Shown in pieces: positions 52,216 to 63,799 of a stretch of DNA of 64,000 nt. Within the stretch, counting starts at the first letter, position 1, and every line of letters begins with the position of its first letter. The position numbers were made by a program, and so were the translations under genes. The notes below the pieces were generated by a model. It was not told the origin of the DNA. It did no database searches and worked only from the letters and a program-made list of their open reading frames with translations. The stretch is from Ciona savignyi. Lineage: Eukaryota; Chordata; Ascidiacea; Phlebobranchia; Cionidae. The stretch lies in contig CH003267.1 of NCBI GenBank assembly GCA_000149265.1, positions 680,202 through 744,201 of the forward strand, written 5' to 3'.

Positions 52216-53260
52216 GTAGGATTTTTAACGCCCCAAGCGAATTCCCCTGGATTTATCACCCAACATTTTGGTTTCTGCATATCTCGACCATGTCGTCTAA
52301 CGAATGGCTAAGTTTCATTACGATTCCATTGTTCCTTCTGGTAAATGTCGGGGCCACATGCCATGACAGTCAAACCTTTGACAAAAAAAACGGACCTAAA
52401 CAATATGCGTCAATTTTTTCAAATGAGACCCATAAGTTAAAACATTTGTGTTAAATTGTTCGTAAATTAAAGACGTTTATTCTTTTCTCAACTAAACGTG
52501 GAAAAGAAGTTTGGTTTGATAACTAGAAAGTGTAAACCACGTGTTTAACCACCACTATTTGCAAAACACATGTTGTATTTCATATATTCACGCTACAGGG
52601 TTCCTAACCACAATTTGTATTTTATAATTCGAGTATGTAGTTTGTTTCTGCAGGCATAAACGCATGGGTCCCATATTTATCCAACCAAACTTCTTATTCA
52701 TGTGTAGTAAAATAAAGAATAAACGTCTTAAATTTACGAACATTTTACCACAAATGTTTTAAATTAAAGTTTCTTTTCAAGCGCTGTATAGTGAAATTAA
52801 GCTAAATTTCCAAAACATCCCGATTTAGTTTTTCATGGTTTCAGGAACCTCTCTTGGGTTTAGTAGATAAGATTCTGTTTTTACATGTGTGGGTAATGTT
52901 ATATAACAATTCTTAAAGTTTTAATCTGATTTGTCGACTCCTTGTTGGAGATGTCAGTGCAATATAGGATGCCTGTCACAATCATAATTCAGGAACATGT
53001 TTTCGTTTTTAAGGGAATTACCCTAAGTAAATGTTTTATTTCTTTTAATTGGCACAGAGTGTCTAATGGTCTAACATTTCACCGAAACTAAGCAAAATTA
53101 GATCAGCCATTCAAGCGCCATATGCCCAAACAAGTCTAGTTTTTTAGAAAAAAAATAGCGTTTTGGTTTTTAACGTCCCAGGGTGTTTCCCCTGGATTCA
53201 TCACTCAAAATTTTGGTTTCTGTATATCCATACCATGTTGTCTAACAAATAACAAACACA
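52216..53260 (-). repeat. Palindrome-rich element, reverse copy
   Basis: Units of the 7.2-8.7 kb family in reverse: cores near 52240, 52855 and 53190. The terminus AAATGAGACCCATAAG (52423) and the other terminus GTGTAAACCACGTGTTTAACC (52530) abut, so the copy is rearranged. It lies between the two 580-bp direct repeats. Confidence 0.75.
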
Positions 53261-53273
53261 AGGCTCATCTCCA

Positions 53274-53845
53274 ATTAACTCTAAAGTTAGCAACAAACTC
53301 CACTAAAATAGAATCTCCTACTGTATTCTTTGGTCAAAATTGAACTAATTAAAACATGAACATTTCTTTTATTTTAGAGCCAATAACTATTTTTCCAAAA
53401 CGCGGATTACGCTGATATATTTTCGAAAGCCAGATTACCAGAAAGCATGTTGACCATTTGACTCTTCGTCACTGGTTTCGAATTAGTGATTCTTGGGGCT
53501 ATATCCACTTTTGATTTTGTATAAACTTCAAAAGTTTTAATTTGGAACAGATTTACTGTTCAGAGAAACTCGTTGCAAAACTAGAAACTCGTTGCAAAAC
53601 TAGTCAAAAGTGCAGATAACAGAAAGCATGAGATTACTAATTTATAAAAGAATAGTGTAGCAGAGCGGTCCTCTTTTTAACGAATTGTTTGGAATTATTT
53701 TACCTCACGATCCGTTGATAACTTCCTTTGAGCATTTTCAAACCAACACGATTTTACCGCGCGAGATAAACGTTATTTCCTTTATTGCAGTAGCATGAAG
53801 CTAAGGACCCTTTCGAAACATTTGATAAACGAATAAAACGCTAGA
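53274..53845. repeat. Direct repeat of about 580 bp, copy 2
   Basis: Diverged second copy of 51634-52215, with a short internal tandem (AACTCGTTGCAAAACTAG twice at about 53565-53602) not present in copy 1. Confidence 0.75.
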
Positions 53846-53899
53846 GTAGAGTTGTTTCATGGTAGCAGCTTCTTAGTATAACCGCCGCTAACAAAATAA

Positions 53900-54180
53900 T
53901 CATTCCCCTGGATTTATCACCCAAAATTTTGGTTTCTGCATATCTAGACACTGTTTTTTTAAATGACGAAGTTTCATTACGATTCCATTATTCTCTCTGG
54001 TTAATGTCGGGACCACATGCCATATTTATACTTGCAGAAACAAAACTATACTCGGTGTATAAAATACAAACTGTGGTTAGGGACACTGCTCGCATGAATA
54101 TATAGCATACAAAATGTGTTTTACAAATAGTGGTGGTTAAACACGTGGTTGACACTCTCTAGTTTATACATATAGTAGTA
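53900..54180 (+). repeat. Palindrome-rich element fragments
   Basis: A truncated unit (ATTCCCCTGGATTTATCACC at 53906) is joined to a terminal segment matching 8610-8760, ending GTGGTTGACACTCTCTAGT. Confidence 0.7.
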
Positions 54181-54284
54181 GGCAAATCGGCTGCAAGTGG
54201 TGAACAGACGCAAAACAGTCGCAGTGCATATATTATTGGCTCTGCTATTCTTGGGTCCGAATTGAGTAAACGTCTCATTTAGCA

Positions 54285-54400
54285 TACACAGCACACTGCA
54301 ATAGTTTCGCTAACCCGACGGTGGGCACGAGGTGACCTTGCCCGTGGTTTAACCCCCCTTGTTTTCCTATTCACGCAGTTAAAACATGTTTATCCTATCC
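54285..54400 (+). repeat. SINE 3' fragment
   Basis: CAGCACACTGCAATAG, CTAACCCGACGGTGGGC and TTAACCCCCCTTG of the SINE body, with a short tail. Confidence 0.7.
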
Positions 54401-54895
54401 AATACTCGCGGACAGAATCGGAGGAAGACCAAAACCCTTTTTGATTGTTTTAGTTTCCGAATCAAACTTCAAAAGTTTACTTACTTAGCGAAAATTAAGA
54501 ATATCCTCTTGTATAGTATAGTATAGTTATAGCCTTATAAGGCTATAAAACTCACGACTGTTAGATTAAATTCCATAGCCAGCAGTAGAAATATAATTCT
54601 CTATAGTCTATACTCCATACCTTTAATTCAGATATGTCTACAGTATCTACAATTCGTACACAGATAAATTACAAATATTTATACTCCAAATGTGTCGGTA
54701 TCATTGTTAGTGTGTGAGAACACGAATGTGTTATGTTTGGTTACAAACTCCCAAAGGCTTTAGCTATATATATGTGCAAAATCTATTGCCGATAAAAATA
54801 TTTAATCCGGGAAATAGCGGTAAATAAAAATACAAAACTCGAATAAAATGTAGGAATACAACATGGATGAAACAACTAGACAAAACTAACACGAA
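54400..54895. other. Intergenic, nothing recognised
   Basis: AT-rich sequence between repeats. Confidence 0.4.
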
Positions 54896-54902
54896 TCAAA
54901 TT

Positions 54903-55575
54903 AGAACTAGAGAGTATCAACCACGTGTTTAACCACCACTATTTGTAAAACACATTTTGTATGCCAAATAATTATGCTACAGGGAAGCTAAATTACTAGA
55001 CAGCCCGATTTAGTTTTTAATTGCTTCGGGTTATTCCCCATGGGTTTATTTAGTATATACGTTTCTGTTTTTATATATGTGGGTCATGTTTTCTAACAAT
55101 TCTTAAAGTTTTAATCCGATTTGACTATTGACGACTCTTTGTTGGAGATGTCAGTGTGATGTGGCATGCCTGTCACAATCATGATTCAGGAACATATCTT
55201 CGTATTTAAAGGAATTATCCAAGGTAATTTTTTTATTTCTTTTGAGTGTTTAATTAGTGACTAAAGCACTTATATTCGCCTATAAGTCCGATTCAAATTG
55301 TAGCAGCCGTTTAAGCGCTATGTTCCCAAAAGCTAATTTTTAGAAAAAATGACCGCTTTCATTTTATTGACCCAGGGGAATTCCCCTAGATTTATTACCC
55401 AAAATATTTGGTTTCTGCACATCTAGACCACAAATGTCAAAGTTTTATTGCGATTCCATTACTCCTTTTGTTAAATGTCGGGGCGACATGCCATATCTGT
55501 TAAGCGTTTGACGAAAAACATAATAAAAAACCGACAAAAACAATGTGTCCCATTTCTCCAAATGAGACCAATAAT
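54903..55575 (-). repeat. Palindrome-rich element, reverse copy (two units)
   Basis: Starts with terminus CTAGAGAGTATCAACCACGTG. Unit cores lie near 55030 (TTATTCCCCATGGG) and 55375 (CCCAGGGGAATTCCCCT), and the far terminus is AAATGAGACCAATAATTAAG. The LINE fragment abuts this terminus. Confidence 0.8.
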
Positions 55576-56398
55576 TAAGACAAGTTGGGAACCCACTGTA
55601 AAAGTAAGTGGACATATAATAACCAACCTGAGATATGCGGACGACGTATCACTTACTGCCGGAAGTATGGAAGAACTTCAAGAACTAGTAGACAGAGTCC
55701 GTATAGATTATAGAAAGTAAAAAATCCGGACTCTTCCTCAATGCAAAGAAGACAAAAGTTATGAAGATCAGAAGGACACCTGATGAAAACGACGAAACAA
55801 CCATCAAGATCAACAACGAGCCGATAGAAAACGTCAAACACTTCACTTACCTTGGAGTAGTCTTCACGGACACGTACGATGACAGTGTAGAGATAAAGAG
55901 AAGAATAGCTATTGCCAAGAACGCAACTGTTGCAATAACCAAAATTTGGAAAGACACAAACATTAGACTGACAACCAAAAAAACGTCTACTTATATCGCT
56001 AGTTTTCTCAATCGCTACATACGGAGCTGAATGTTGGTCTCTTAAGCAGTTTGACAAAAAGAGAATTGTCAGCTTCGAGCTCTGGTGTTTCAGACGTCTT
56101 CTTCGCGTTAGCTGGACCGAAAAAAAAACGAACGAAGAGATACTGCAAAGGAAGTTTATAGAACACATTCTGCGCAGGGACCACCACCTCGACAATGTGC
56201 TCCTTATCGGCATGGTCTACGGTCCTAGAGGTCGTGGACGTCCTAAAACGAGATACTGGGACGACATCAGGCAACTTACCGGATTGGGTGTCAAAGAAGC
56301 AATTCGACTCGCTCAGAACAGAATTGAGTGGAGGCGATTGGTGAAGAGGGCCACAGCGAGTCATCCGACTCAAACTGTTTTATGATGATGATGATGGG
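55575..56398 (+). mobile_element. Non-LTR retrotransposon (LINE) 3' end, 5'-truncated and frameshifted
   Basis: The translation starts inside the reverse transcriptase with the catalytic motif ITNLRYADDVSLTAGS (about 55620-55667). It continues in shifted frames through LNAKKTKVMKIRR, IENVKHFTYLGVVFTD (thumb), ECWSLKQFDKKRIVSFELW and FRRLLRVSWTEKKTNEEIL to the C-terminal GRGRPKTRYWDDIRQLTG and NRIEWRRLVKRA block. The element ends in a GATGATGATGATGG microsatellite, as many LINEs do. At least two frame breaks (about 55718 and 56028) show decay, and 5' truncation is typical of target-primed insertion. Confidence 0.88.
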
Positions 56399-56399
56399 A

Positions 56400-57900
56400 T
56401 CCCTTTTCCAATTTTTCATATTCAATCTTGTTCCGGTCGAATCCACTCGAATCAGTGTGCTACGTCCCGTTCGCAAATTTCCATAAAACAGTGTGCAAAT
56501 TGGATATTGTTTTACAAATATCATTGATTTTGTTTTGCAAAACATTTATACCTGAAATTTGGCGTGCGGTTTAATACCCAACGCTTCTCTGTTGACAGCT
56601 AAATCGTAATAAAATCAAATAAATGTAATAAAAATGCCTTTCTCAACCTCGCCCCAAAATACGTAGCAATGACGTAATTCATAGAAATAAATTTAAAATC
56701 AAATTCCTGGCAACACTAATAATTACAGTCATTTACGCTCTGGCAGAACATGGAAGTCGGACGTTCTTACGCCTCTTCGCTCAGTAGTACTTCTACTGGA
56801 ATAGCCATCATGTAACGCCAAAATTGCTCGAGTTTCTGGACAGGAAAGGCCTTCATGAGACGTAATTTGGCAAACTGCTTATAACAGAAAATCAATTAAA
56901 AGCATACATTTTGTACAGACCAAAGTGGACAAACGTAGTATTGCAACTGGTATTCGGTTGGCAATAGTTGAGAAATTGGATTTAAAAATAACGATACCAA
57001 CCTATAAAGCAAACTGAACAAAAATGCTTCCAGCATTTCAAGGTGATTTATAAACTGGTTTTAATTATCTCATTTGAAGGGACAACTTCTACAGGAGATG
57101 CGTATTAAAGGAACTTGTCGATTCAAATACAAGGCAGTGTAGCTCAATGATTTACGGCGATTGGCAGCATATATGTTCGATGGTATGTATTGACGCTAAC
57201 GGTAGTATAATCAATGTCCAATGGGTGTTGCAACTTACTATTTTAATATTATGAGCATGTTTAGTTCGGCAGAAAATCGTTATGTTTATTTGTGATGGCA
57301 GTTTTGGCATTAATTCGATCAATCCTGTTTTGTGGATGACTTAATTAAAGTTTATTTAACATGATGTTTTTTTTTGTTACAGGTACAGCGACGTATGTTA
57401 AAGTAGGCCTTATACTCGATGGAAAAAGGAGTCGTTCAGATTTTGGCGGTAAGAGACCATGTAGATACCTGGTTTATACCATTTCGGATATAACCGATAT
57501 ATTACGATACAAATATATCTAATTTCGGTTAAAGGTAAACCAAGATGGACGAGGATTTATTGGTTGACGATGGGTGAACCAGGCGATAAAATCAATTTAC
57601 AAAATATGTTACCATGGTATATCTCCGGCTCTAAATGATGCTGAATTGCCAGACGGGCTGCCCAGAATTAATAACCAAGGTTATTGCAAATTGGATCCCT
57701 AAACTTCCGTTAATGGAAACAGGTAACAACAACGTGCTTTCACGGTAGACGGGCAAGTCTCTAAAGGAGCAAGTTAAACAACGGTCTAATACGTGAAGGA
57801 TGGGGTTAAATCGCCGGTTAAAAGAAAACAAATCAATTTTCAACCCGAAGCACCAAGAGAGATTGGGTAAGAGCTCAAAACGCGAGGATAGTACTTCAAT
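56400..57900. other. Intergenic, no gene supported
   Basis: No clear coding sequence. It may include decayed upstream parts of the helicase element that follows, but I cannot show that. Confidence 0.4.
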
Positions 57901-58079
57901 TGAATCTCTATAATTGTTAAAGTTTTGGATCATTTGTCTTAACAGGAATGCGCCTTCATATGAAGAATACCGCAAAGTCAGCAAAAAAAGTGTCGGATCT
58001 GTCTTCCAAGCGGATTCATCAATTAAGATCCTCCCAAACACGCGTTATTTGTGTTAAGGTGCCCTCGATAAAAGCAGCA

Positions 58080-59590
58080 TGTGGTGTTCACTTCTATTTG
58101 GAAATGGTTTCTTAATAGAAAACAGTGCAATGGCACTGCCCTAATTCACCAGATTGTTACCTGTGGGGCTGGAACGGAGAAACTTTTGTTGATTAAAAGC
58201 ATCAAACATGAGGCCTCCCATATATTTTCGGACCTAACAAATTCACCGAATGACATAACAATTCTGTTGACAACGTTTACAGGTACATTTGCATTTAACA
58301 TCGAAGGATTATCCAGTCGGCATCGGGTATAATAAATCCAAAAAAGTTCTATGTTCTTTCAGAGGAAAAACTAACAACATGGCGCTGTACCCTGTCTTCA
58401 CTAAAAGTAATGGTAATTGATGAGGTTTCGATGGTTGACACAATGTTGTACAGTAAACGTCTCAACCAAATGTTTACGCCAACAAACCCAGATGCAGTTT
58501 TTGGCAACATTTCGATTTTAGCTGTGGATGATTTTCATCAAATCCCGCCTGTTTGTGGAACATCACTTCTGAAACCAAAAAAAAAAATAATTTTGCACCT
58601 TCGGTCACAATTTGAAATTTATGATCTAAATCAAATATTGCGGCAAAAGCAGGATAAATAGTTTGCTCAGATTCTGAACTGCACCACAGTCTTCACCAAA
58701 AAAAGAGGAGAAACAAATGGTCCATTAATTAAAAATGCTGAATAGTTGTAACTTTTGTGGCGGTTGATTGGATTATCTGAAGAGAGCAAGGTTGATAAAC
58801 CCGCAAATAGTGTGGTAGGTACTGCATACAACAATAATGACGGTATCAATCAATTGGGACTTTAATAGGCTTAAATAGAAGCAAAGGCCAACCAAAAGGA
58901 ATTTACCCACCGGAAGCCGTTTTGATTCTGCATTAAAGCAGCCATTCAATAAAACGATACACAACAATCTACGTCAGACGACAATATCTACGGCTTCCTG
59001 GGCATTCAAGTAGCATTTAAGTAGGTGGACAAAATTTAAGGCTGTAACGATTAATATATCATTGTTTAACCTGGATAATAACTCCGGAAATGGGATATAT
59101 TGCAATAAGTCACGCGACAGCAATTAACTGACTAATTTAAAACAGCACCACCCTATGAAAAGGTTGTTTGGCTAAAACAGTCACCAATAGTTTACCATTC
59201 TAAAACCTGATTTTTTGGATCCCCAAAATTCGAGGTTCCAAGGTTTAATATATATATTGCTTCGGTCGTTATAAATGTATAGGTGGTGGCTTAAAGATAT
59301 ACATAAATTTAAATTTCAGATCGGAACTTTTTACTAAACAGACGTAGCGTTGTTGTGTGATTGACTGGTTTAACCTCGTATCCTGGTCTCGTGTACTGCC
59401 TACCCAGCATCAAACGACCATCAAAAAACATCTCGGAGTTACCAGGGCGTTCGGACAAACATTTTATAACTGGAGATTCAACCAATCAACGAGGTATTAA
59501 AATAGATACAAAATTCTTGATAAGTTATTTTGTATTAATTATACAAAATAATGTCGTTCATTTTTTTCAATTCAAGCCTTTGGGTTCTTA
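58080..59590 (+). pseudogene. Decayed PIF1-like helicase (Helitron-type)
   Basis: Two open blocks are recognisable. 58081-58332 reads GTALIHQIVTCGAGTEKLLLI, where Walker A should be GxAGTGKS, then DITILLTTFTGTFAFNIEG. 58410-58661 has the Walker B VIDEVSMVDTMLYSKRLNQM, then FGNISILAVDDFHQIPPVCG and YDLNQILRQKQD. The order and motifs are those of PIF1 helicases in Helitrons and related elements. Walker A has lost the Gly-Lys (E-K instead of G-K), and stops and frameshifts break the rest, including weak homology near 59360. No Rep/HUH nuclease or Helitron ends were found. Confidence 0.75.
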
Positions 59591-59727
59591 GCAAATATTT
59601 GTAACAGTTCAATCTTAAACTGTTTTTTTTTATCTCCAGTACAGCGCGGGTGAAAATTACTCCTGATGGTGTTTCTCCTTCATTCAGTGTCGTGAAGAAT
59701 ATACTATTGAATATCAGCAGGAACAAA

Positions 59728-61030
59728 TGTTTTAAATTAAAGCTTTTTTTAAGTGCTGTATTGAAATAAAGCTAAATTCCTAAAACAGTTCGATTTAGTT
59801 TTCATGGCTTCGGGGAATTCCCCATGGGCTTGGTAAATAAGTTTGTTTTTACATATGTGGGTCATGTTAACTATCAATTCTTAAAGTTTTAATCCGATTT
59901 GACTAATCCTTGTTGGAGATGTCAGTGCAATGTGGCATGCCTGTCACAATCATGAGTCAGGAACATCTTTTCGTTTTTAAGGGAGTTACCCTAAGTAAAT
60001 GTTTTCTTTCTTTTAAGTTACACAGGGTGGCTAACGATCTAGCATTCCACCAAATCTGATCAAAATTAGAGCAGCCGGTTAAACGCTATGTTCCGAAAAG
60101 CTATTTTTTTAGAAAAATAACCGTTTTGGGTTTTAACGTCTCAGGGGAATTCCCCTGAATTCATTACCCAAAATTTTGGTTTCTGCATATCTAAACCCAT
60201 GTTGTCTTACAAATGTCCAATTTTCATTGCGATTTCATTACTCCTTTTGGTAGATGTCGGGACGACAAGGCATGCTTGTCACATTCATGATTTGAGAACA
60301 TATTCTATTTTTTGGGTTTTTCCCTTGGTAATTTTATTATTTCTTCTAAGTGTTAAATCAGTGACTAATGTACTTACATTCCACAAAATCTGATTTAAAT
60401 TGTAACAGCCGTCCAAGCGCTATGCCCAAAAAGGGCAAATTTTTTTGAAAAAAATAGCGTTTTGGTTTTTAACGTCCCAGGGGAATTCCCCTGAATTTAT
60501 CACCCAAAATTTTGGTTTCTGCATATCTTAACCATGTTGTCTAAAAAATGTCAAATTTTCATTGCAATTCCATTACTCCTTCTGGTAGATGTCGAGGCGA
60601 CATGACATGCCTATCACAATTATAATTTCAGATCAAAATCTAGTTTTTTAGGGTAATTAGATAATTATTTTATTTCTTTTAAGTGTTAAATTAGTGACTA
60701 ATGCAATTACACTACACAAAATCTCACTCAAATTGGAGCAGCCGTTCAAGCGCTATGCCACAAAAAGCTAAATTTTTCATAAAAAATACCGTTTTGGTTT
60801 TTAACCTACCAGGGAAATTCCCCTTGATTTATCACCCAACATTTTGGTTTCTGCATATTAAGACCATGTTGTCTAAGGAATGGCTAAGTTTCATTACGAT
60901 TCCAATATTCCTTCTGGTAGATGTCGAGGCGAAATGCCATGCCTGTCAAACCTTTGACGAAAAAAAAGAAAGAAAAAAAAATGAGAAAAACAATATGTTT
61001 CCCAATGTTTCAATTGGGACCCATAACTAC
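59728..61030 (-). repeat. Palindrome-rich element, reverse, four tandem units
   Basis: Cores near 59812, 60147, 60478 and 60810 (CAGGGGAATTCCCCTG in the best units), spaced 331-337 bases, and ATGTCG...CGACA near 60257. The far terminus ATTGGGACCCATAA ends near 61026. Unit order mirrors 7.2-8.7 kb. Confidence 0.85.
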
Positions 61031-61044
61031 TCAAGTACCGCGCG

Positions 61045-61240
61045 TTAGTAGAAAATATTTGGAAGTTTTCAGCAACTCATCTTCTAGAGAGGAAGTTTTG
61101 GAACTTATTAATGAGCTAATGATTTTTCCTTCCAACTCCTCAAAGGCATTTCCAGTATAGCTTGTGTCCTCTTTTAGTCACAACAAACTTTTAGTTATAC
61201 CAGCCTATGTGTGGAGCGAAAAATATCAAAACAGTTCCAA
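61045..61240 (+). repeat. Repeat family R, copy 1
   Basis: AGAAAATATTTGGAAGTTTTC, GAGAGGAAGTTTTGGAACTT, CCTTCCAACTCCT and ATCAAAACAGTTCCAATTAG in order. Related to 62301-62528 (+) and 63800-64000 (-). Confidence 0.75.
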
Positions 61241-61716
61241 TTAGACCGCGTCTAAAAAGCCATATTTTGACTCTAAACTATATGTATATATATGCAAGCG
61301 GGTTCCTAACATCGAAACTTAGGTCTGTAAAAATAACAAAAAAATTTAATAAAAAAATAAAATCGTGGGGCCAAATAGTAAACGCGACCCATATATATAG
61401 GCTACCGATTACAGTACAAAAACGGTCCTAGTGGCGAGCCCATCATGGGTTTAAAAGTTGACTGGATAAAAAAACGGACAAGAACACTACGTCCCCACAG
61501 TTTTCTTTTTTCGTACAAATAACTGGACGTTTAAAGCAAAGTTTCAGAACTCATTATTGCAGCGAATGATATTTTTCTCTAACTAATCGGAGGCATTTTC
61601 GTAGCCCGTATACTATATTACCTATTAAATAACCAAAACAAAGCTTTGATCAGCAATATTCAATTTTTATTGCGCAAATCAATGCGGGTACAATTATTGC
61701 TGCTTGGTGGTGCGGT

Positions 61717-62074
61717 TCACCAGTGACCCAAATGAACGTGGAGAAAATCTTGCTTTGGTTTCAAAACATCATCCTCGCCTTCCATCAATGGTGCAAGTTG
61801 AGCCAAATCTTCTACGGTTGGCATCCCTTTATTCTTGGCGTCTGTAAAGAAGATTTTTATAACAAGAAAACATTTCGTCGGGATCTATAACATTATATAT
61901 AATGGCGAGAGATGTAAACCACAATATACTTGATGTAGATTCCATTGTACATAGGTTGGTATCGCACATAATGCACTTACCATAATATCTGTAATGCCTG
62001 TAGTAATACGCTGACACTTCTTGACCAGCGAAACAGCAAACAAGAACAAGAACGATGAGTAGTTTGCGATCCAT
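61717..62074 (-). CDS. Small secreted Tyr-rich peptide precursor (72 aa)
   Basis: Exons 61981-62074 and 61717-61841 join by a phase-1 intron (TATG/GTAAGTGC, CTTTACAG/AC), giving 72 residues. MDRKLLIVLVLVCCFAGQEVSA is a strong signal peptide; the next residues are YYYRHYRYY, then an Asp formed across the splice and a tail with MPTVEDLAQLAPLMEGEDD ending LGHW. An in-frame ATG lies 11 codons upstream (62107), but the MDRK start gives the better signal peptide. A TATATA box lies at about 62122-62128. The last W, EVS before cleavage, intron phase and split codon match the gene at 50706-51057. Secreted antimicrobial or signalling peptide is an inference; no known family is recognised. Confidence 0.78.
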
Positions 62075-62121
62075 CTTTGAAGTAACTGTGGGAGACTGTA
62101 TTGCCAAGTAATGTTCTTGTC

Positions 62122-62290
62122 AATATATACCTTAGCTTTTCCTGTCAGTCGGCTGGAAAGGCTTTGATATCTTCCGTTCAGGATAAGCTAATATTTGATT
62201 GACATTTTATTATAAAGATAGAAGAGGTTTAATGTACACAATGAATGGGAAGTCTCTTCGAGGAGTTGGAAGGAAAATCATCAAGCACAT
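62122..62290 (-). promoter_or_regulatory. Upstream region of the Tyr-rich peptide gene, duplicated inverted at 63063
   Basis: Reading on -, a TATATA box follows a 160-base block with CGGAAGATATCAAAGCC and GACAGGAAAAGCTAAGG. Almost the same block lies on + at 63063-63225, though no peptide exon follows it there. Confidence 0.6.
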
Positions 62291-62300
62291 TGATTGGTTT

Positions 62301-62528
62301 TAGTAGAAAATATTTGGAAGTTTTCAGCTACTCATATTTCTAGAGAGGAAGTTTTGGAACTTATTATTGAGCTTATGATTTTTCCTTCCAACTCCTTGAA
62401 GGCATTTCCTTTAGCTTGTGTCCTCTTTTACCCACAACAAACCTTTAGCTATACCAGCCTATGTGGTGCGGAAGATATCAAACAGTTCCAAATAGACCGC
62501 GTCCAAACTGGAAGTGTCAATCACCATT
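62301..62528 (+). repeat. Repeat family R, copy 2
   Basis: Same order of blocks as 61045 (AGAAAATATTTGGAAGTTTTC, TTTTTCCTTCCAACTCCTTG, GCGGAAGATATCAAACAG), ending GGAAGTGTCAATCACC. It starts 10 bases beyond the upstream region of the peptide gene. Confidence 0.8.
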
Positions 62529-63060
62529 ATTTTTAAACCATATTTTAACCGCAGCCTATTTTCTCACTGCTTTATTTATTGTAGCCAATATACTTAAAGG
62601 AAAGTTCTTCCACGGCCAAGCCGAAAATTGAAATCGCTGATAAATATAAAAATGCCTTCTAACGTAGACGATTTTATGTACAGTTCGGTATATGTATTAG
62701 TCGCGCAACAACTTAATCATTGCACAACCTAACCTAGTGGATATTTGGTTTCACCGATTAGCTCTAAATGTAGTCGGTCCCAAGGTGACGATTACCCGGG
62801 TAATGATACTTCTGCATTAGATATGTCGAACCACCGAATCAACTGGATCGATTCTTAGTAAGAATGCAATTTAAAAACGATACTTACTACCGACAAAAAA
62901 ATCATTATAGAGAATATTGTAAATGTGAATATTTTCAAATGATACAGGATGTTATGATACACTTTTTGGTAATATTAAATAATTGCTTTCGTGCCGAACA
63001 GTTTAGTGGGTTAGTGCTGGGTCTTTCTTCCGAAGGGTGCAGAGCTTAAAATGCTCGCTT
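62529..63060. other. Spacer between repeat R copies, nothing recognised
   Basis: The short open frame at 62864-63049 has no domain. Confidence 0.4.
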
Positions 63061-63062
63061 GC

Positions 63063-63225
63063 TAGTCGTTTGATTTTTCTTCCAACTCCTCGAAGAGACT
63101 TCCCATTCATTGTGTACATTAAACCTCTTCTATCTTTATAATAAAGTGTCAATCAAATATTGGCTTATACTAAACGGAAGATATCAAAGCCTTTCCAGCC
63201 GATTGACAGGAAAAGCTAAGGTATG
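63063..63225 (+). repeat. Inverted copy of the peptide-gene upstream region
   Basis: Matches the complement of 62128-62290 almost throughout (TTCATTGTGTACATTAAACC, CGGAAGATATCAAAGCC, GACAGGAAAAGCTAAGGTAT). The sequence after 63225 diverges; the 97-residue frame at 63223-63516 has a hydrophobic start (LACLYLALNLARVLQLL) but no match to the peptide family. Confidence 0.8.
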
Positions 63226-63799
63226 TGGGGATTCAAGATATTTTATTCTTGGTTGGCGTGCTTATACCTTGCACTAAATCTGGCCCGAGTTCTCCAGCTA
63301 TTAAGAATCCTTCTCGACAGGTTTCTTTATTGCAGCTTTAAAACTGACATTAAAATACATACAGTTCAACTGATTCGTTATACATGCCAGAAGCTTCGCT
63401 TCAAGCAGGCAAATATTTTTGTCGGTATTTCAGAACGCGTTTCTGATAATCGTTTGAAAAAATATGTGGACCGCGTTGCCGCTTATGTTATGTGTGCGGG
63501 AATTATAGCCGATTGACAGGCATAGGTAATGCTGCGCATGCATTAGGGCTTATTTTAACAAAACTTAATATAATACGCAAAAAATGTTACACAAGCCGCG
63601 AAATCACTACAGTTATACACAGGGGGTCATCGGGTTACGACGGTCCCGACGTTGTTTCGAGGTTACGAACGCTCTAACCTGAGTGGATAACCCGTTTTTG
63701 CAGATGACATGGCGACCGGACATAAATTTAAAGGGAACAAATATATACTGATTGTTAGTAGCGACCCGCTTGCATATATATACACATAGGGTAGAGTCA

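Noticed and set aside
63223..63516. 97-residue frame after the duplicated peptide promoter
   Set aside because: Tempting as a third peptide gene, but it lacks the intron, leader pattern and tail of the other two.
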